Shown piece by piece: positions 44,679 through 53,950 of a stretch of DNA of 64,000 nucleotides (position 1 is its first letter; each line of letters starts with the position of its first letter). A program made the translations under genes and the position numbers. The stretch is taken from the NCBI GenBank assembly GCA_964646205.1, contig CAZYAZ010000002.1:62001-126000 (forward strand). The letters run 5' to 3'. The notes under the pieces are model-generated. The model was not told the origin of the DNA and did not search any database. It saw only the letters and a program-made list of their open reading frames with translations. Source of the DNA: UBA8437 sp964646205 (lineage in GTDB: Bacteria; Planctomycetota; Planctomycetia; Planctomycetales; Planctomycetaceae).

Positions 44679-44900
44679 GGTGTATCGGGGTCCGGTGAAC
44701 GACTGGTGTCTTCGGAGGGACAGGAGATCCTCCACCGTAGCCTGTGGCCATGGCGAATCTCAATGCCGGGGATCGCCCGGGGGATCGGTTGTCAGCGGGG
44801 TGGTTGCCGGGCTGCCGGGGAATTCGTGGGAATTCCGCTTCGGCCAACCGGCCGTGTCGATTACAACCCTCGCCACGTCTTTGAACCGTGGAGCCAGTTC

Positions 44901-45605
44901 GTGTCGCGTTCTCGTTTTCGAACCGCCTGGGGCAGTTGCCTCGCGGTGTTCCTCGTGGCCGGGATCGGCTGCCAGGTGCCGTTGTCCCGGGGCCAGACCC
45001 CGGTCGGGGTCGACAGTTCGGCCTTGCTGGGGACGCGGTACGTTCGGGTGTCGCTGTCGCGACTGGAGACGGGCGAACCGGTGCTGGACGAGCTGGATGA
45101 TTTCATCACGGCCCTGAATATCGACTTCAACCTGCCTGCCACCGAGAACATCGACGTGCAGGGGTTCCTGGGCAATCGCGAGGCCTCCGGCGAGGCCTTT
45201 GACCCGTTCTTTGGACCCTACGCGATGACCGTCGGGGGTTGGCATTTCGGCCTGGGAGTGACCGGGCACGCGGCGCCCGAGGAGGAACTGGATCCTTATG
45301 TCTTCATTTCCGGCCAGTACCTTGCCAAGGATGTCACCTACCAGGACCTGGTGGGCACCATGGTGGCCGAGGACGATGAGTTCGGCTGGGTGGCCGGAGG
45401 TGGAATCGAGTGGCGACCGCATCGTTCGGTCGCCGTCGCGCCCTACATCAAGTACTTCGACAACGGGATCTTTGGCGAGGGGACTCGCGTGGGCGGCCGG
45501 GTGGACACCTGGCTGGATCGGAACTGGTTCGTGGAGTTGTCGGGCGAGGCGCCGATTTCCTCGAGCGGGCACGCCATCGGGCTGGGGCTGGGTTTCCGGT
45601 ACTGA
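44901..45605 (+). CDS. Putative outer-membrane/envelope beta-barrel-like protein
   Basis: A 234-residue exported protein starting at GTG with GGAG eight bases upstream. Residues 7-26 are hydrophobic (FRTAWGSCLAVFLVAGIGCQ); the Cys lacks a perfect lipobox, so signal-peptidase-I cleavage is as likely as lipidation. The remainder alternates polar and aromatic residues (YAMTVGGWHFGLGVTGHA, YVFISGQYLAKD, VAVAPYIKYFDN, WFVELSGEAP) and ends in GLGLGFRY, a C-terminal aromatic as in outer-membrane barrels. No family was recognised. The longer frame starting at 43668 lies antisense to the enolase gene and is rejected. Confidence 0.68.
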   Translation: MSRSRFRTAWGSCLAVFLVAGIGCQVPLSRGQTPVGVDSSALLGTRYVRVSLSRLETGEPVLDELDDFITALNIDFNLPATENIDVQGFLGNREASGEAFDPFFGPYAMTVGGWHFGLGVTGHAAPEEELDPYVFISGQYLAKDVTYQDLVGTMVAEDDEFGWVAGGGIEWRPHRSVAVAPYIKYFDNGIFGEGTRVGGRVDTWLDRNWFVELSGEAPISSSGHAIGLGLGFRY

Positions 45606-45666
45606 GGGGCGATGACAGCCGCGGGGTCAACTGCCAGAATGGGCGGGTCCGAACCGGAGCCCGCCG

Positions 45667-47100
45667 ATGACCGATTCTCGCCCGCACATCATCTTCATCA
45701 TCACCGACCAGCAGCGGTACGACACGATCGCCGCGCTGGGGTATGACTACATGGACACCCCGCACCTGGACCGGTTGGTCCGCGAGGGCGTCAGTTTCAG
45801 CAATTGCCACATCACCGCGCCGTCGTGTGCTCCCGCCCGCGCCAGCCTGTTCACCGGCTACTTTCCTCACACCACCGGCATTCTCAAGAACGCCGACAGC
45901 TGGAAGCGGAGCTGGATCGAGGACCTGGCCGATTCGGGATACCGCTGCATCAACATCGGCAAGATGCACTCCTACCCGTATCACACCCCGCTGGGTTTTC
46001 ACGAACGCTTCGTGGTCGAGAACAAGGACCGGTACCTGGAAGAACGGTACTACTACGACGAGTGGGACAAGGCCCTGCACGCTCGCGGGCTGGTCAAGCA
46101 GCAACGCGAGCTGTACCGGCAGCGGGCCGATTACGCCGAGTGCCTGGGAGCGTTTGAGTGGGAGCTTCCCGAGGACATGCAGTCGGACATGTTCGTCGGC
46201 GATTTGGCCACCTGGTGGATCGAATCGAAACCGGTTGCCGAGGAACCCCTGTTCCTGCAGATCGGTTTCCCCGGTCCGCACCCTCCGTATGATCCCACAC
46301 GCCGCTTTCTCGATCCGTACCTCGAGAAGGACCTGCCCTTGATGGAGGTCACCGCCGAGGAACTGGCGGGACAGCCCGAACCGTTCCAGGAAATGCGACA
46401 GCACAACTCGGAGGTCGACCACGACTCGATCATCCACATGCTGGACCCCACGGCCGAGCAGCGGCATCGCCAGCGGGCGCATTACCTGGCCAACGTGACG
46501 ATGATCGACGAGAAGGTCGGCGAGATCCTGCAGGCACTCGACACCAAGGGTTACCTGGAGAACGCGGTCGTCTTTTTCACCAGCGATCATGGTGACTGCC
46601 TGACCGATCATGGTCACAGCCAGAAATGGACCATGTACGACCTGATCCTGAGGGTCCCGTTGATCGCCTGGGCCCCGGGTCGTTATCCGGCCGGTGTCGA
46701 GATTGACGGGTTGTGCCAGCACATGGACGTGGGGCCGGCGATGCTCGAGCTGGCCGGGCTGAAGCCCGCCGGTTCACTCGAGGCCGTTTCGCTCACCGGT
46801 GCCCTGGAGGGCGGCGACTGGACCCCGCGTCCCCACGTTTACGCCGAGCACGGCAAGGACGCGATCCTGCAGGGGACCGAGTTCGTGACGATGGTCCGGG
46901 ATGCCAGGTGGAAGCTGGTGCACTTTCTCGACGAGCCGTGGGGACAGCTGTTTGACCTGGAGACCGACCCCACCGAGGTGGTCAACCGGTGGGACGATCC
47001 GGCGGCGGCCGATGCGAAAGGGGCCCTGCTGGATGAACTTCGCGAGTGGCGGATCCGCAGCGGCTGGCACACCAGCTGCTGGCCGGCGGAGTGGCGGTAG
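45667..47100 (+). CDS. Sulfatase (alkaline-phosphatase superfamily), no signal peptide
   Basis: A 477-residue sulfatase. IIFIITDQQRYDT supplies the metal-binding Asp, and the formylglycine motif is C-A-P-A-R in SCAPARASLFTGYFP near residue 54. The second metal site is in FFTSDHGDCLTDHG near residue 305, and WKLVHFLDEPWGQLFDLETDP near 420 is the usual C-terminal block. There is no export signal, so desulfation would take place in the cytoplasm, unlike the fusion at 15339-18113. It resembles choline-sulfatase or heparan-N-sulfatase-like types; the substrate is unproven. It follows the envelope protein by 61 bp. Confidence 0.92.
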   Translation: MTDSRPHIIFIITDQQRYDTIAALGYDYMDTPHLDRLVREGVSFSNCHITAPSCAPARASLFTGYFPHTTGILKNADSWKRSWIEDLADSGYRCINIGKMHSYPYHTPLGFHERFVVENKDRYLEERYYYDEWDKALHARGLVKQQRELYRQRADYAECLGAFEWELPEDMQSDMFVGDLATWWIESKPVAEEPLFLQIGFPGPHPPYDPTRRFLDPYLEKDLPLMEVTAEELAGQPEPFQEMRQHNSEVDHDSIIHMLDPTAEQRHRQRAHYLANVTMIDEKVGEILQALDTKGYLENAVVFFTSDHGDCLTDHGHSQKWTMYDLILRVPLIAWAPGRYPAGVEIDGLCQHMDVGPAMLELAGLKPAGSLEAVSLTGALEGGDWTPRPHVYAEHGKDAILQGTEFVTMVRDARWKLVHFLDEPWGQLFDLETDPTEVVNRWDDPAAADAKGALLDELREWRIRSGWHTSCWPAEWR

Positions 47101-47123
47101 GCAGGGTTGCGGGTGGCCGGCAG

Positions 47124-48149
47124 CTAGGGCATTCCCAGTGCCTTGATCAGCCGCTGGGCCTCCTGGGCTGCCTGGGTTTCGGACTGTTGATCAATCAGCC
47201 GTTCCAGCGAGCGGTAGCCACTCTTGCGGGCTGAAATCGTTTTCCCGTACAGCTTTCTCTTGGCCGCCGCCAGGATTCTCAGCGCCGTGACTTCCTTCTT
47301 GACGTCCGCGTTGCCCTTGAGCTTGTTGATGGTGGCCACGATGTCCTTGGGCAGGTCGTAGCCCTTGTAGCGGATGGCGGCATCCGAATAGCCGCGGTAG
47401 GCCTCCCACATCTTTCCGTCGGACTCGGCGGTCCTGGCGGATTCGATTTGCTTGTTCATTTTCTCGCCGACGTAATCGAGCAGTTTCTGGGCGCCCTGCT
47501 TGGTGTCGGTCTTTCGCGAGTTGCCGGCTTTTTTCAGCACGTTGGCCGCCATGGCGAAGTTGCCGAACTCGATATGGAACCACGCCGTTTTCAGCGTTGC
47601 CGGGATTCCCTCGGGGTCCACGTTCCACTTGGCCGCTCCGACGACACCGCTGAGCGATTGCTCCATGCGTGTCGGGCTGGTGGACAGCAGCTTGCCGTCG
47701 GGTTTCATGATCCGGACCTGGTAGATGTTCTTCAGGCTGATCGGTGGCACACCGCACCCTCGCTCGAACGAACGGTCGGTGTCGGCGATAGCGGGCCAGG
47801 TCACGCGGTTTTTTCGGAGATAGGACTGCACCTGCAGCCGCGGGGTTCCCGAGTTGACCGCGAGAAAGAGAACCGGCTTATCCTGGAACTTGCGGGCGAC
47901 CGCCTGCAAACCGGGCCACATGCCCGTGCACTTGGGTCATCCTTCCTCGAAGAACACCATGACCGCGACCTTGCCGCTGAGTTGCTCTCGGGTGAACGGT
48001 TGCGAATTGACCCACGCGGCACGATTGGCGGGAAACTGGAATTGCGTGGCCGTGTCCTGGGCCAGGGCCGTCGAGGGGCCGGTGGTGGCCAGTGCAGCGA
48101 CCAGGAATCCGGCGGCCGGCAGCAGGTGGGTGAACAGGCGGGGCATCAT
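47124..48149 (-). CDS. Candidate selenoprotein: exported thioredoxin/TlpA-like protein with U-P-K-C site (Sec71)
   Basis: Read through one in-frame TGA (47937-47939), the gene encodes 341 residues. Residues 1-31 are a signal peptide. Residues 40-70 match the start of a TlpA/redoxin domain (WVNSQPFTREQLSGKVAVMV, then FFEEG70), followed by U71-P-K-C74-T-G-M-W. Thioredoxin-fold proteins have CxxC exactly here, so the TGA replaces the attacking cysteine. The domain continues with VLFLAVNSG, GVPPISLKNIYQV (cis-Pro region) and a C-terminal helical domain of about 150 residues. A nine-pair stem-loop begins six bases after the TGA. Ordinary calling would start the protein at a Met after the TGA and lose the active site and signal peptide. 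ATG 48146 is an alternative start. It probably handles disulfides or peroxides outside the cytoplasm. Confidence 0.78.
47905..47930 (-). promoter_or_regulatory. Putative bacterial SECIS element in the U-P-K-C gene
   Basis: On the coding strand CGGGC pairs perfectly with GCCCG around the five-base loop ATGTG, and TGCA pairs with TGCA below it across a three-base bulge (GTT). The upper stem starts ten bases after the TGA and the loop fifteen bases after it, close to the spacing of the E. coli fdhF element. The loop contains GU. The fold was found by eye. Confidence 0.55.
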
Positions 48150-48312
48150 GGTGGTGTTCCATGAAGGGTGATGGACGTGTGATTCGCGTCCCAACAGTGT
48201 ACAGCACGGCCGGGCTGCTTGAGAATCACCGTGTGTTCTCCGACAATTATCGATCCCCCCCGGCGACCGTGCCGGATGGCTTCTCGGCCGACGAAACACC
48301 AAGGAACACACC

Positions 48313-49536
48313 ATGACGAGTTTTTCACAACACCCGATCCGGTGGCTGGCCGCGCTGTTGCTGTTCGGTGGCCTGCTGGCTTCAAGTTCGGTGTCGGCGG
48401 CGGACAAGAAGTCGTCGGCAAAAAAGAAAAACAGGGGGCCACGAAACGTGCGGGTTTATGTCGGGACGTACACCAAGGGCGAGAGCAAGGGCATCTACCA
48501 GTTTTCCTTCGACACCCGGACCGGCAAGGCGGGCAAGGTCAGCCTGGCGGCCGAGACGCCCGAGCCGTCGTTTTTGGCCATTCATCCCGATGGCAAGCAT
48601 GTCGTGGCCGTCAACGAGACCGCCGAGTGGGAAGGCCTGGAGAACAGTGGTGGGATCAGTGCGTTTGAAATCGACTCCAAGACCGGCGAATTGATTTTGA
48701 TGAACCAGCAACCGACCCGGGGTGCCCACCCCTGTCATTTGGTCATCGACAGTTCGGGCAAGACCGTGCTGGTGGCCAACTACACCGGCGGCAGCGTGAT
48801 CGGGTATTCGATTCTCGATGACGGGTGCCTGGGCGAAGCGTCGGTGTTTGTGCAGCACAAGGGATCGAGCCTGCTCAAGCCCCGCCAGGCCTCGCCGCAT
48901 GCTCACTCGATCAACATTGACCCCTCGGGCCAATTTGCCGTCGCGGCCGACCTGGGTATGGACCAGGTGCTGGTCTACAAGTTCGACGCCACCAAGGGAA
49001 CGCTGATGGCCAACAAGCCGACGGGAACGAAAGTGGTGGCCGGAGCCGGCCCCCGACACTTCTCGTTTCACCCCAACGGCCGATTCGGGTACGTGATCAA
49101 CGAGATCAACCTGACGGTGACCGCGTTTGCCTGGAACGCGAAGGCCGGGACCTTCAAGGAGATCCAGACCATCTCGACCCTGCCGCCGGGAGAAAAGCGG
49201 GGCAAGGGAATGAGCACCGCCGAGGTCCGGGTTGGCAAGCGGGGCCGTTTCCTGTTCGGTTCCAACCGGGGACACGACACGATTGTCAGCTACAAGATCG
49301 ACCGCAAGACCGGCAAGTTGACCTACGTGGGCAACTACAGCACCGGGGGCAAGACACCACGGAACTTTGGCCTGGATCCCAGTGGACGGTTCTTGCTGTC
49401 GGAGAACCAGGATTCTGGCACGATTCACGTGCTGAAGATCAATCGCAAGACCGGTGAACTGGATGAAACCGGATCGGTCATCAAGGTGCCCTCGCCGGTG
49501 TGCGTGCGGATGCTGGCGATTGATCCGGCCAAGTGA
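48313..49536 (+). CDS. Lactonase family beta-propeller (6-phosphogluconolactonase-type), exported
   Basis: A 407-residue seven-bladed propeller of the YbhE/Pgl-like lactonase family, preceded by a signal peptide (WLAALLLFGGLLASSSVSAA) and a Lys/Ser-rich linker. Blocks are VYVGTYTKGESKGIYQF, EPSFLAIHPDGKHVVAVNE, GAHPCHLVIDSSGKTVLVANY, PHAHSINIDPSGQFAVAADLG, GPRHFSFHPNGRFGYVINE, and TPRNFGLDPSGRFLLSEN. Export argues against the cytoplasmic pentose-phosphate step itself; a periplasmic sugar-lactone substrate is more likely. AAGGAA precedes the ATG. It is the first of two plus-strand lactonase-type genes. Confidence 0.87.
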   Translation: MTSFSQHPIRWLAALLLFGGLLASSSVSAADKKSSAKKKNRGPRNVRVYVGTYTKGESKGIYQFSFDTRTGKAGKVSLAAETPEPSFLAIHPDGKHVVAVNETAEWEGLENSGGISAFEIDSKTGELILMNQQPTRGAHPCHLVIDSSGKTVLVANYTGGSVIGYSILDDGCLGEASVFVQHKGSSLLKPRQASPHAHSINIDPSGQFAVAADLGMDQVLVYKFDATKGTLMANKPTGTKVVAGAGPRHFSFHPNGRFGYVINEINLTVTAFAWNAKAGTFKEIQTISTLPPGEKRGKGMSTAEVRVGKRGRFLFGSNRGHDTIVSYKIDRKTGKLTYVGNYSTGGKTPRNFGLDPSGRFLLSENQDSGTIHVLKINRKTGELDETGSVIKVPSPVCVRMLAIDPAK

Positions 49537-49598
49537 ACAAATTCTGATCCAAGACAACCAATTTCAACACAGTGACCATCACCACGAGGACCACAACC

Positions 49599-50759
49599 AT
49601 GATCAAGCGCAAGACACAGACAGACCAGAACAGCCAGTCGGATTCGGGCCTGGCCCGCCGTGACTTCCTGACCGCCGCGGCCGCGATTGCCGTCGGGGCA
49701 CACGCCGCCATCGCCCAGGACAAGGCGGCCTCTCCGAAGGGCCGCACCCGGTACGGCAAGAATGCCGATCCGGTTCGTTACCCCGACCCGGACATTGTCG
49801 TGCTGGATGACCGGTTCAAGAAATACAAGATCGGCAACTCGGCCATCCGTCGCGTTTACCACAGCAAGGACATGGCGTGGGCCGAGGGTCCCGCGTGGAA
49901 TGGCGTGGGCCGGTACCTGCTCTGGAGCGACATTCCCAACAACGTGCAGTTGAGGTACCTGGAGGAGGACGGACATGTCAGCACCTTCCGGCACCCCTCG
50001 GGCAACTCCAACGGCAACACCTTCGACTTTGCCGGACGCCAGATCTCCTGCGAGCACGGCAACCGTCGCGTGGTCCGCTACGAGTACGACGGCACGATCA
50101 CCGTGCTGGCCCACAAGGTCAACGGCAAGGAGTTGAATGCTCCCAACGACGCGATTGTGCATCCCGATGACGGGGCGATCTGGTTCACCGATCCCGGTTA
50201 CGGGAGCCTGATGAACTACGAGGGCCACAAGGCCAACACCGGCAGCGTGCAGCCGCTGCAGAAGGAAGCCGTCTACCGGATCGATGCCAAGAGCGGCAAG
50301 ATCACCAAGCTGACCGACGAGATCTTCAAGCCCAACGGCCTGTGCTTCTCGCCGGACTACAAGAAGCTTTATGTCGCCGACACCGGCGCCAGCCATTACG
50401 ACGACGCACCGCGAAATATCAAGGTGTGGGATATCGACGGTGGTGGCAAGAAGATCAAGAACGGCCGCGAGTTCACGTCGATGGCACTGGAGGTCGATGG
50501 CGAGGAGAAGGCCGGGTTCGCCGATGGCATCCGTGCCGACCAGGACGGCAACATCTGGGCGAGTGCCGGCTGGGTTGGTGCCGGGTACGACGGCGTGCAC
50601 ATCTTCGCACCCGATGGCACCCGGATCGGCCAGATCCTGTTGCCCGAGATCTGCTCGAACGTCTGTTTCGGTGGCACCAAGCGGAACCGGTTGTTCATGA
50701 CCGGCAGCCAGTCGTTGTACGCGGTGTACACCGAGGCGATCGGGGCGCACATCACCTAG
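49599..50759 (+). CDS. SMP-30/gluconolactonase family protein, exported by Tat-type leader
   Basis: A 386-residue gluconolactonase-type propeller. The leader LARRDFLTAAAAIAVGAHAAIA is a Tat signal. Blocks include AWAEGPAWNGVGRYLLWSD (metal Glu), NSNGNTFDFAGRQISCEHGNRR, LNAPNDAIVHPDDGAIWFTDP, KPNGLCFSPDYKKLYVADTG and FADGIRADQDGNIWASA. The Asn and Asp positions of the family's metal site are retained. ATG at 49599, with GAGGA eight bases upstream, is preferred. The gene starts 62 bp after the previous lactonase, and the two probably form one transcript. Confidence 0.9.
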   Translation: MIKRKTQTDQNSQSDSGLARRDFLTAAAAIAVGAHAAIAQDKAASPKGRTRYGKNADPVRYPDPDIVVLDDRFKKYKIGNSAIRRVYHSKDMAWAEGPAWNGVGRYLLWSDIPNNVQLRYLEEDGHVSTFRHPSGNSNGNTFDFAGRQISCEHGNRRVVRYEYDGTITVLAHKVNGKELNAPNDAIVHPDDGAIWFTDPGYGSLMNYEGHKANTGSVQPLQKEAVYRIDAKSGKITKLTDEIFKPNGLCFSPDYKKLYVADTGASHYDDAPRNIKVWDIDGGGKKIKNGREFTSMALEVDGEEKAGFADGIRADQDGNIWASAGWVGAGYDGVHIFAPDGTRIGQILLPEICSNVCFGGTKRNRLFMTGSQSLYAVYTEAIGAHIT

Positions 50760-50763
50760 GCCG

Positions 50764-51798
50764 CTATTCCACCTCGACCATCGCCTTGATCACCCCGAAT
50801 TCGGGGTCGAGCCAGTTCTCGAACTCACCGATCATGCCGTCGAAACCGGTACGGTGGGTGATCCAGGGCGTGGTGTCGGCCGTGCCCGATTCGATCAGCG
50901 AGATGATCCGGCGGAAGTCGGAGGCGGTCGAGTTGCGCGTGGCAAAGATGGTCAGTTCCTTGCGGTGGAACTCGGGGTCGTGGAACGAGATGTCGGCCTG
51001 GACCAGGCTGACCATTGTCAGTCGGCCGCCGCTACCGGTCAGGTCGAATGCGGCATTCATCGACGGGGGAAAACCGGTGGCGTCGAAGACAGCCGTCGGC
51101 AATTCGCCGTCGAATGCCTCGGTCACCTGGTCGATGGGTTGCCGCCCCTCCTCGCCGGAAACGATTGTCTGCTGAACACCGAACAGGTCGCGACAGAAGG
51201 CCAGTCGCCCGGGATTGATGTCGAGCACGGTCACGCGGCCTCCGGCGATCTGGGCGAACTGTGTGACCGCCAGGCCGATCGGGCCGGCACCGATCACCAG
51301 GACGTCCTCGCCATCGGTGACACCGCTGCGGTCGACCGCGTGCGCCCCGATGCCCAGTGTTTCGACCAGGGCCAGCTGCTCGAGCGTCAGCGTGTCGCTG
51401 CCGTGGAGCTTGTTGGCCGGGACAACGATTTCCTGTCGCATCCCACCGTCCACGTGCACGCCCAGCACCTGCAGCGAGCTGCAGCAATTGGTGCGACCCG
51501 ATTGGCACGCGCGGCACTCGCCGCAGTTGAGGTAGGGTTCCACCGCACAGTGGTCCCCGACTGAAACGCTGTCGACTCCGTCGCCGATGGCCAGCACCTC
51601 GACGCCCAGTTCGTGTCCGAGCACGCGGGGGTAGGTGAAGAAGGGTTGTTGGCCGCGGAAGGCGTGCAGGTCGGTGCCACAGATGCCGATCCGCTGTACG
51701 CTGACCAGTGCCTCGCCCGGCCCGGGCTGACCCGGTGGGTTGGTTTCGCCCAGTACAAACTGCCCGGGTTCTTCGAGGGTGATCGTCTTGTTGGTCAC
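50764..51798 (-). CDS. Zinc-dependent medium-chain alcohol/polyol dehydrogenase
   Basis: A 344-residue MDR-family dehydrogenase. The catalytic-zinc Cys lies in GICGTDLHAF near residue 39, with GHELGVEV near 61, and the structural-zinc site is NCGECRACQSGRTNCC near 91-106. The NAD-binding motif VIGAGPIGLAVTQFA is near residue 168. It resembles the sorbitol/threonine/galactonate dehydrogenase branch that oxidises sugar acids and polyols. It is convergent with the gluconolactonase gene (four bases between stops) and divergent from the hydroxyacid dehydrogenase. Confidence 0.92.
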   Translation of the reverse strand: MTNKTITLEEPGQFVLGETNPPGQPGPGEALVSVQRIGICGTDLHAFRGQQPFFTYPRVLGHELGVEVLAIGDGVDSVSVGDHCAVEPYLNCGECRACQSGRTNCCSSLQVLGVHVDGGMRQEIVVPANKLHGSDTLTLEQLALVETLGIGAHAVDRSGVTDGEDVLVIGAGPIGLAVTQFAQIAGGRVTVLDINPGRLAFCRDLFGVQQTIVSGEEGRQPIDQVTEAFDGELPTAVFDATGFPPSMNAAFDLTGSGGRLTMVSLVQADISFHDPEFHRKELTIFATRNSTASDFRRIISLIESGTADTTPWITHRTGFDGMIGEFENWLDPEFGVIKAMVEVE

Positions 51799-51879
51799 GG
51801 TCGGCTATGATGGCAGCCTCGTGGTCGGCTGTCACGTCGTGGCGGGCCGGCTTCCGCGGTCTCCAGGAGCAATGAAACG

Positions 51880-52827
51880 GTGTCCGAACGCATTCCGATC
51901 ATGGCCGACGGCCTTCCCGAGATGTTTCACCAGGCACTGGGTGACCGCTACGAGATCCTCGACTGGGACACCTCCGAGGGTTCCGACGCGGTCGCCCGCT
52001 CGGTGGCCATGCTCAGTTACGCTCATCCCCTGGCCGACGGCGGATTGATGGACCGCATGACCAATCTCCGCGTGATCAGCAATCACGGGGTTGGTGTCGA
52101 TCACATCGACCTGGTGGCCGCCGAGGAGCGAGGGATTCCGGTTGGGAATACTCCCGGGTGTCTCGACGCCTCGACGGCCGACATGACCATGGCGCTGGTG
52201 ATGGCCATCGGACGGAACCTGCGGATCGGCGACCACTATGCCCGCAGCCCGGAGTTCGTGCATTACGATCCCTCGATCCTGATCGGCCAGGAGATCACCG
52301 GCAGCACGCTGGGGATCATCGGCATGGGACGGATTGGCAAGGAGGTGGCCCGACGGGCGGCCGGTTTCGACATGACCGTGCTCTACCACAACCGCAACCG
52401 GGACGAGGAGGCCGAGGCCGAGCTTGGCGTGCAGTACGCCACGCGGGACGAACTGCTGGCGGCCAGTGATTTCGTGGCGCTCAATTGTCCGCTCTCGGAC
52501 GAGACGGCCGGGATGATCGGGCCGGCCGAGTTCGAGACCATGAAGTCGACGGCGTTCCTGGTCAACATGGCCCGGGGTCCGGTAGTCCAGAGCGATGCAC
52601 TGGTGACGGCGTTGACGACAGGTCAAATTCGCGGGGCGGCCCTGGACGTGACAGATCCCGAGCCGTTGCCCAGGGACCACCCGTTGCTGGAGCTCGAGAA
52701 CGCGATCATCCTGCCGCACCTGGGCAGTGCATCGAACCGGACACGCGAGCGGATGATGAACATGTCGATCGAAAATCTCGAGGCGGGATTGGCCGGCGAG
52801 GAATTGCCGTATCGGATTCGGCCCTGA
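51880..52827 (+). CDS. D-isomer-specific 2-hydroxyacid dehydrogenase (hydroxypyruvate/glyoxylate reductase type)
   Basis: A 315-residue dehydrogenase with the NAD-binding motif LGIIGMGRIGKEVARRA near residue 148. The catalytic set is visible: Arg in VNMARGPVV near 233, Glu in DVTDPEPLPRDHPL near 262 and His in LPHLGSAS near 281. It belongs to the glyoxylate/hydroxypyruvate reductase and phosphoglycerate dehydrogenase branch but lacks an ACT domain, so a serine-pathway SerA is less likely. The start is GTG with AGGAG about ten bases upstream. Confidence 0.9.
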   Translation: MSERIPIMADGLPEMFHQALGDRYEILDWDTSEGSDAVARSVAMLSYAHPLADGGLMDRMTNLRVISNHGVGVDHIDLVAAEERGIPVGNTPGCLDASTADMTMALVMAIGRNLRIGDHYARSPEFVHYDPSILIGQEITGSTLGIIGMGRIGKEVARRAAGFDMTVLYHNRNRDEEAEAELGVQYATRDELLAASDFVALNCPLSDETAGMIGPAEFETMKSTAFLVNMARGPVVQSDALVTALTTGQIRGAALDVTDPEPLPRDHPLLELENAIILPHLGSASNRTRERMMNMSIENLEAGLAGEELPYRIRP

Positions 52828-52893
52828 GACAGGGTCGTGCCGTGTTGTCGAGCCTCCCTTCCCCCCCTGCTCCTCGCTGATACCATCGCAAGG

Positions 52894-53940
52894 ATGCAGA
52901 TCTGGCCTTATCTTCCCCGACTGAGCGCCGACGCGCCGTCGATCGATGCGACAATCAAGCGCGAACCCGAGGACTTCGTGGTCGAGGAGGTGCCGGCGTA
53001 CGAGCCCAGTGGCCAGGGCGACCACCTGTACCTGTGGATCGAGAAACGTGACATCGCGGCCGAGGCGCTGATCAAGCACCTGGCACGTTCTCTCAAGGTG
53101 TCCTCGCGTGATATTGGTGCCGCGGGCATGAAGGACCGCCGGGCGGTCACCCGCCAGTGGGTTTCGGTTCCCGTCGCGGCCGAGAAGCGGCTGGACCAGG
53201 TCGAAACCAAGGCCATCCGCGTACTGAAATCGGCCCGGCACAAGAACAAGCTGAAAACCGGACACCTGGTGGCCAACCGCTTCGAGATCCACGTCCGCGG
53301 CATTGCCAAGCCGTTGCGCGAGGAGGTGTGCGAATCGGCAGCCCGGGTTGCCGCCGACGGATTTCCCAATTACTTCGGTCCCCAGCGGTTCGGCAACGGT
53401 GGACAGACCGCCAAGCAGGGATTTGACCTGCTCAAGGGGGAACTCCGCCCCAACCAGATCCCGCGGCAGCGTCGTCGATTCCTGATTCGCCTGGCCATCT
53501 CGGCCGCACAGTCGATGGTGTTCAACAGCGTGCTGGGCAACCGGATCTCCGCGGGAAAGATTGCGACGGTGACAGCCGGCGACGTGTTGCAGAAGACCGA
53601 AACCGGCGGGATGTTCCTGTGCGAGAACGTCGAGGAGGATCAGCCGCGCCTGGAGTCTGGCGAGTTGTCACTGACCGGGCCGATGCATGGACCGAAGATG
53701 CGACGGCCCGAGGGCGAACCGGCCGAATGGGATGCCGAGGGGTTGGTGAGGTGGGAATTGACCGAGGAGCAGTTTGCCGAGTTCTCGCGGGTGGCTCATG
53801 GCACCCGCCGCCGGCTGATGGTCCAGGCCGAGGACCTGGTGGCCGAGCCGGCCACCGGGGGCGTCCGGTTGTCGGTGACCCTGCCGGCGGGCGTCTATGC
53901 GACGGTGCTGCTGCGTGAGGTGCTGGGGTTGGAGTCGTAG
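52894..53940 (+). CDS. truD: tRNA pseudouridine(13) synthase
   Basis: A 348-residue TruD-family enzyme that isomerises U13 in tRNA(Glu). The catalytic Asp is in AGMKDRRAVTRQW near residue 72, preceded by EDFVVEEVPAYEPSGQGDHLYLWIEK. The TRUD insertion and FPNYFGPQRFGNGG motif near residue 148 are present, and the C-terminus has RRLMVQAEDL. An upstream in-frame start adds 19 residues that are not family-like, so the ATG at 52894 is used. It converges on the RecA/KaiC-like gene with 10 bp between stops. Confidence 0.95.
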   Translation: MQIWPYLPRLSADAPSIDATIKREPEDFVVEEVPAYEPSGQGDHLYLWIEKRDIAAEALIKHLARSLKVSSRDIGAAGMKDRRAVTRQWVSVPVAAEKRLDQVETKAIRVLKSARHKNKLKTGHLVANRFEIHVRGIAKPLREEVCESAARVAADGFPNYFGPQRFGNGGQTAKQGFDLLKGELRPNQIPRQRRRFLIRLAISAAQSMVFNSVLGNRISAGKIATVTAGDVLQKTETGGMFLCENVEEDQPRLESGELSLTGPMHGPKMRRPEGEPAEWDAEGLVRWELTEEQFAEFSRVAHGTRRRLMVQAEDLVAEPATGGVRLSVTLPAGVYATVLLREVLGLES

Positions 53941-53950
53941 TCGTACGTGC

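Noticed and set aside
47124..47921. Stand-alone 265-residue protein beginning at ATG 47921
   Set aside because: It would start inside the thioredoxin active-site helix without the first strand or leader. It is better read as the part after the TGA of the U-P-K-C gene.
51832..53292. Long minus-strand frame opposite the hydroxyacid dehydrogenase and truD
   Set aside because: It is antisense to two confidently identified genes and has no family motifs.
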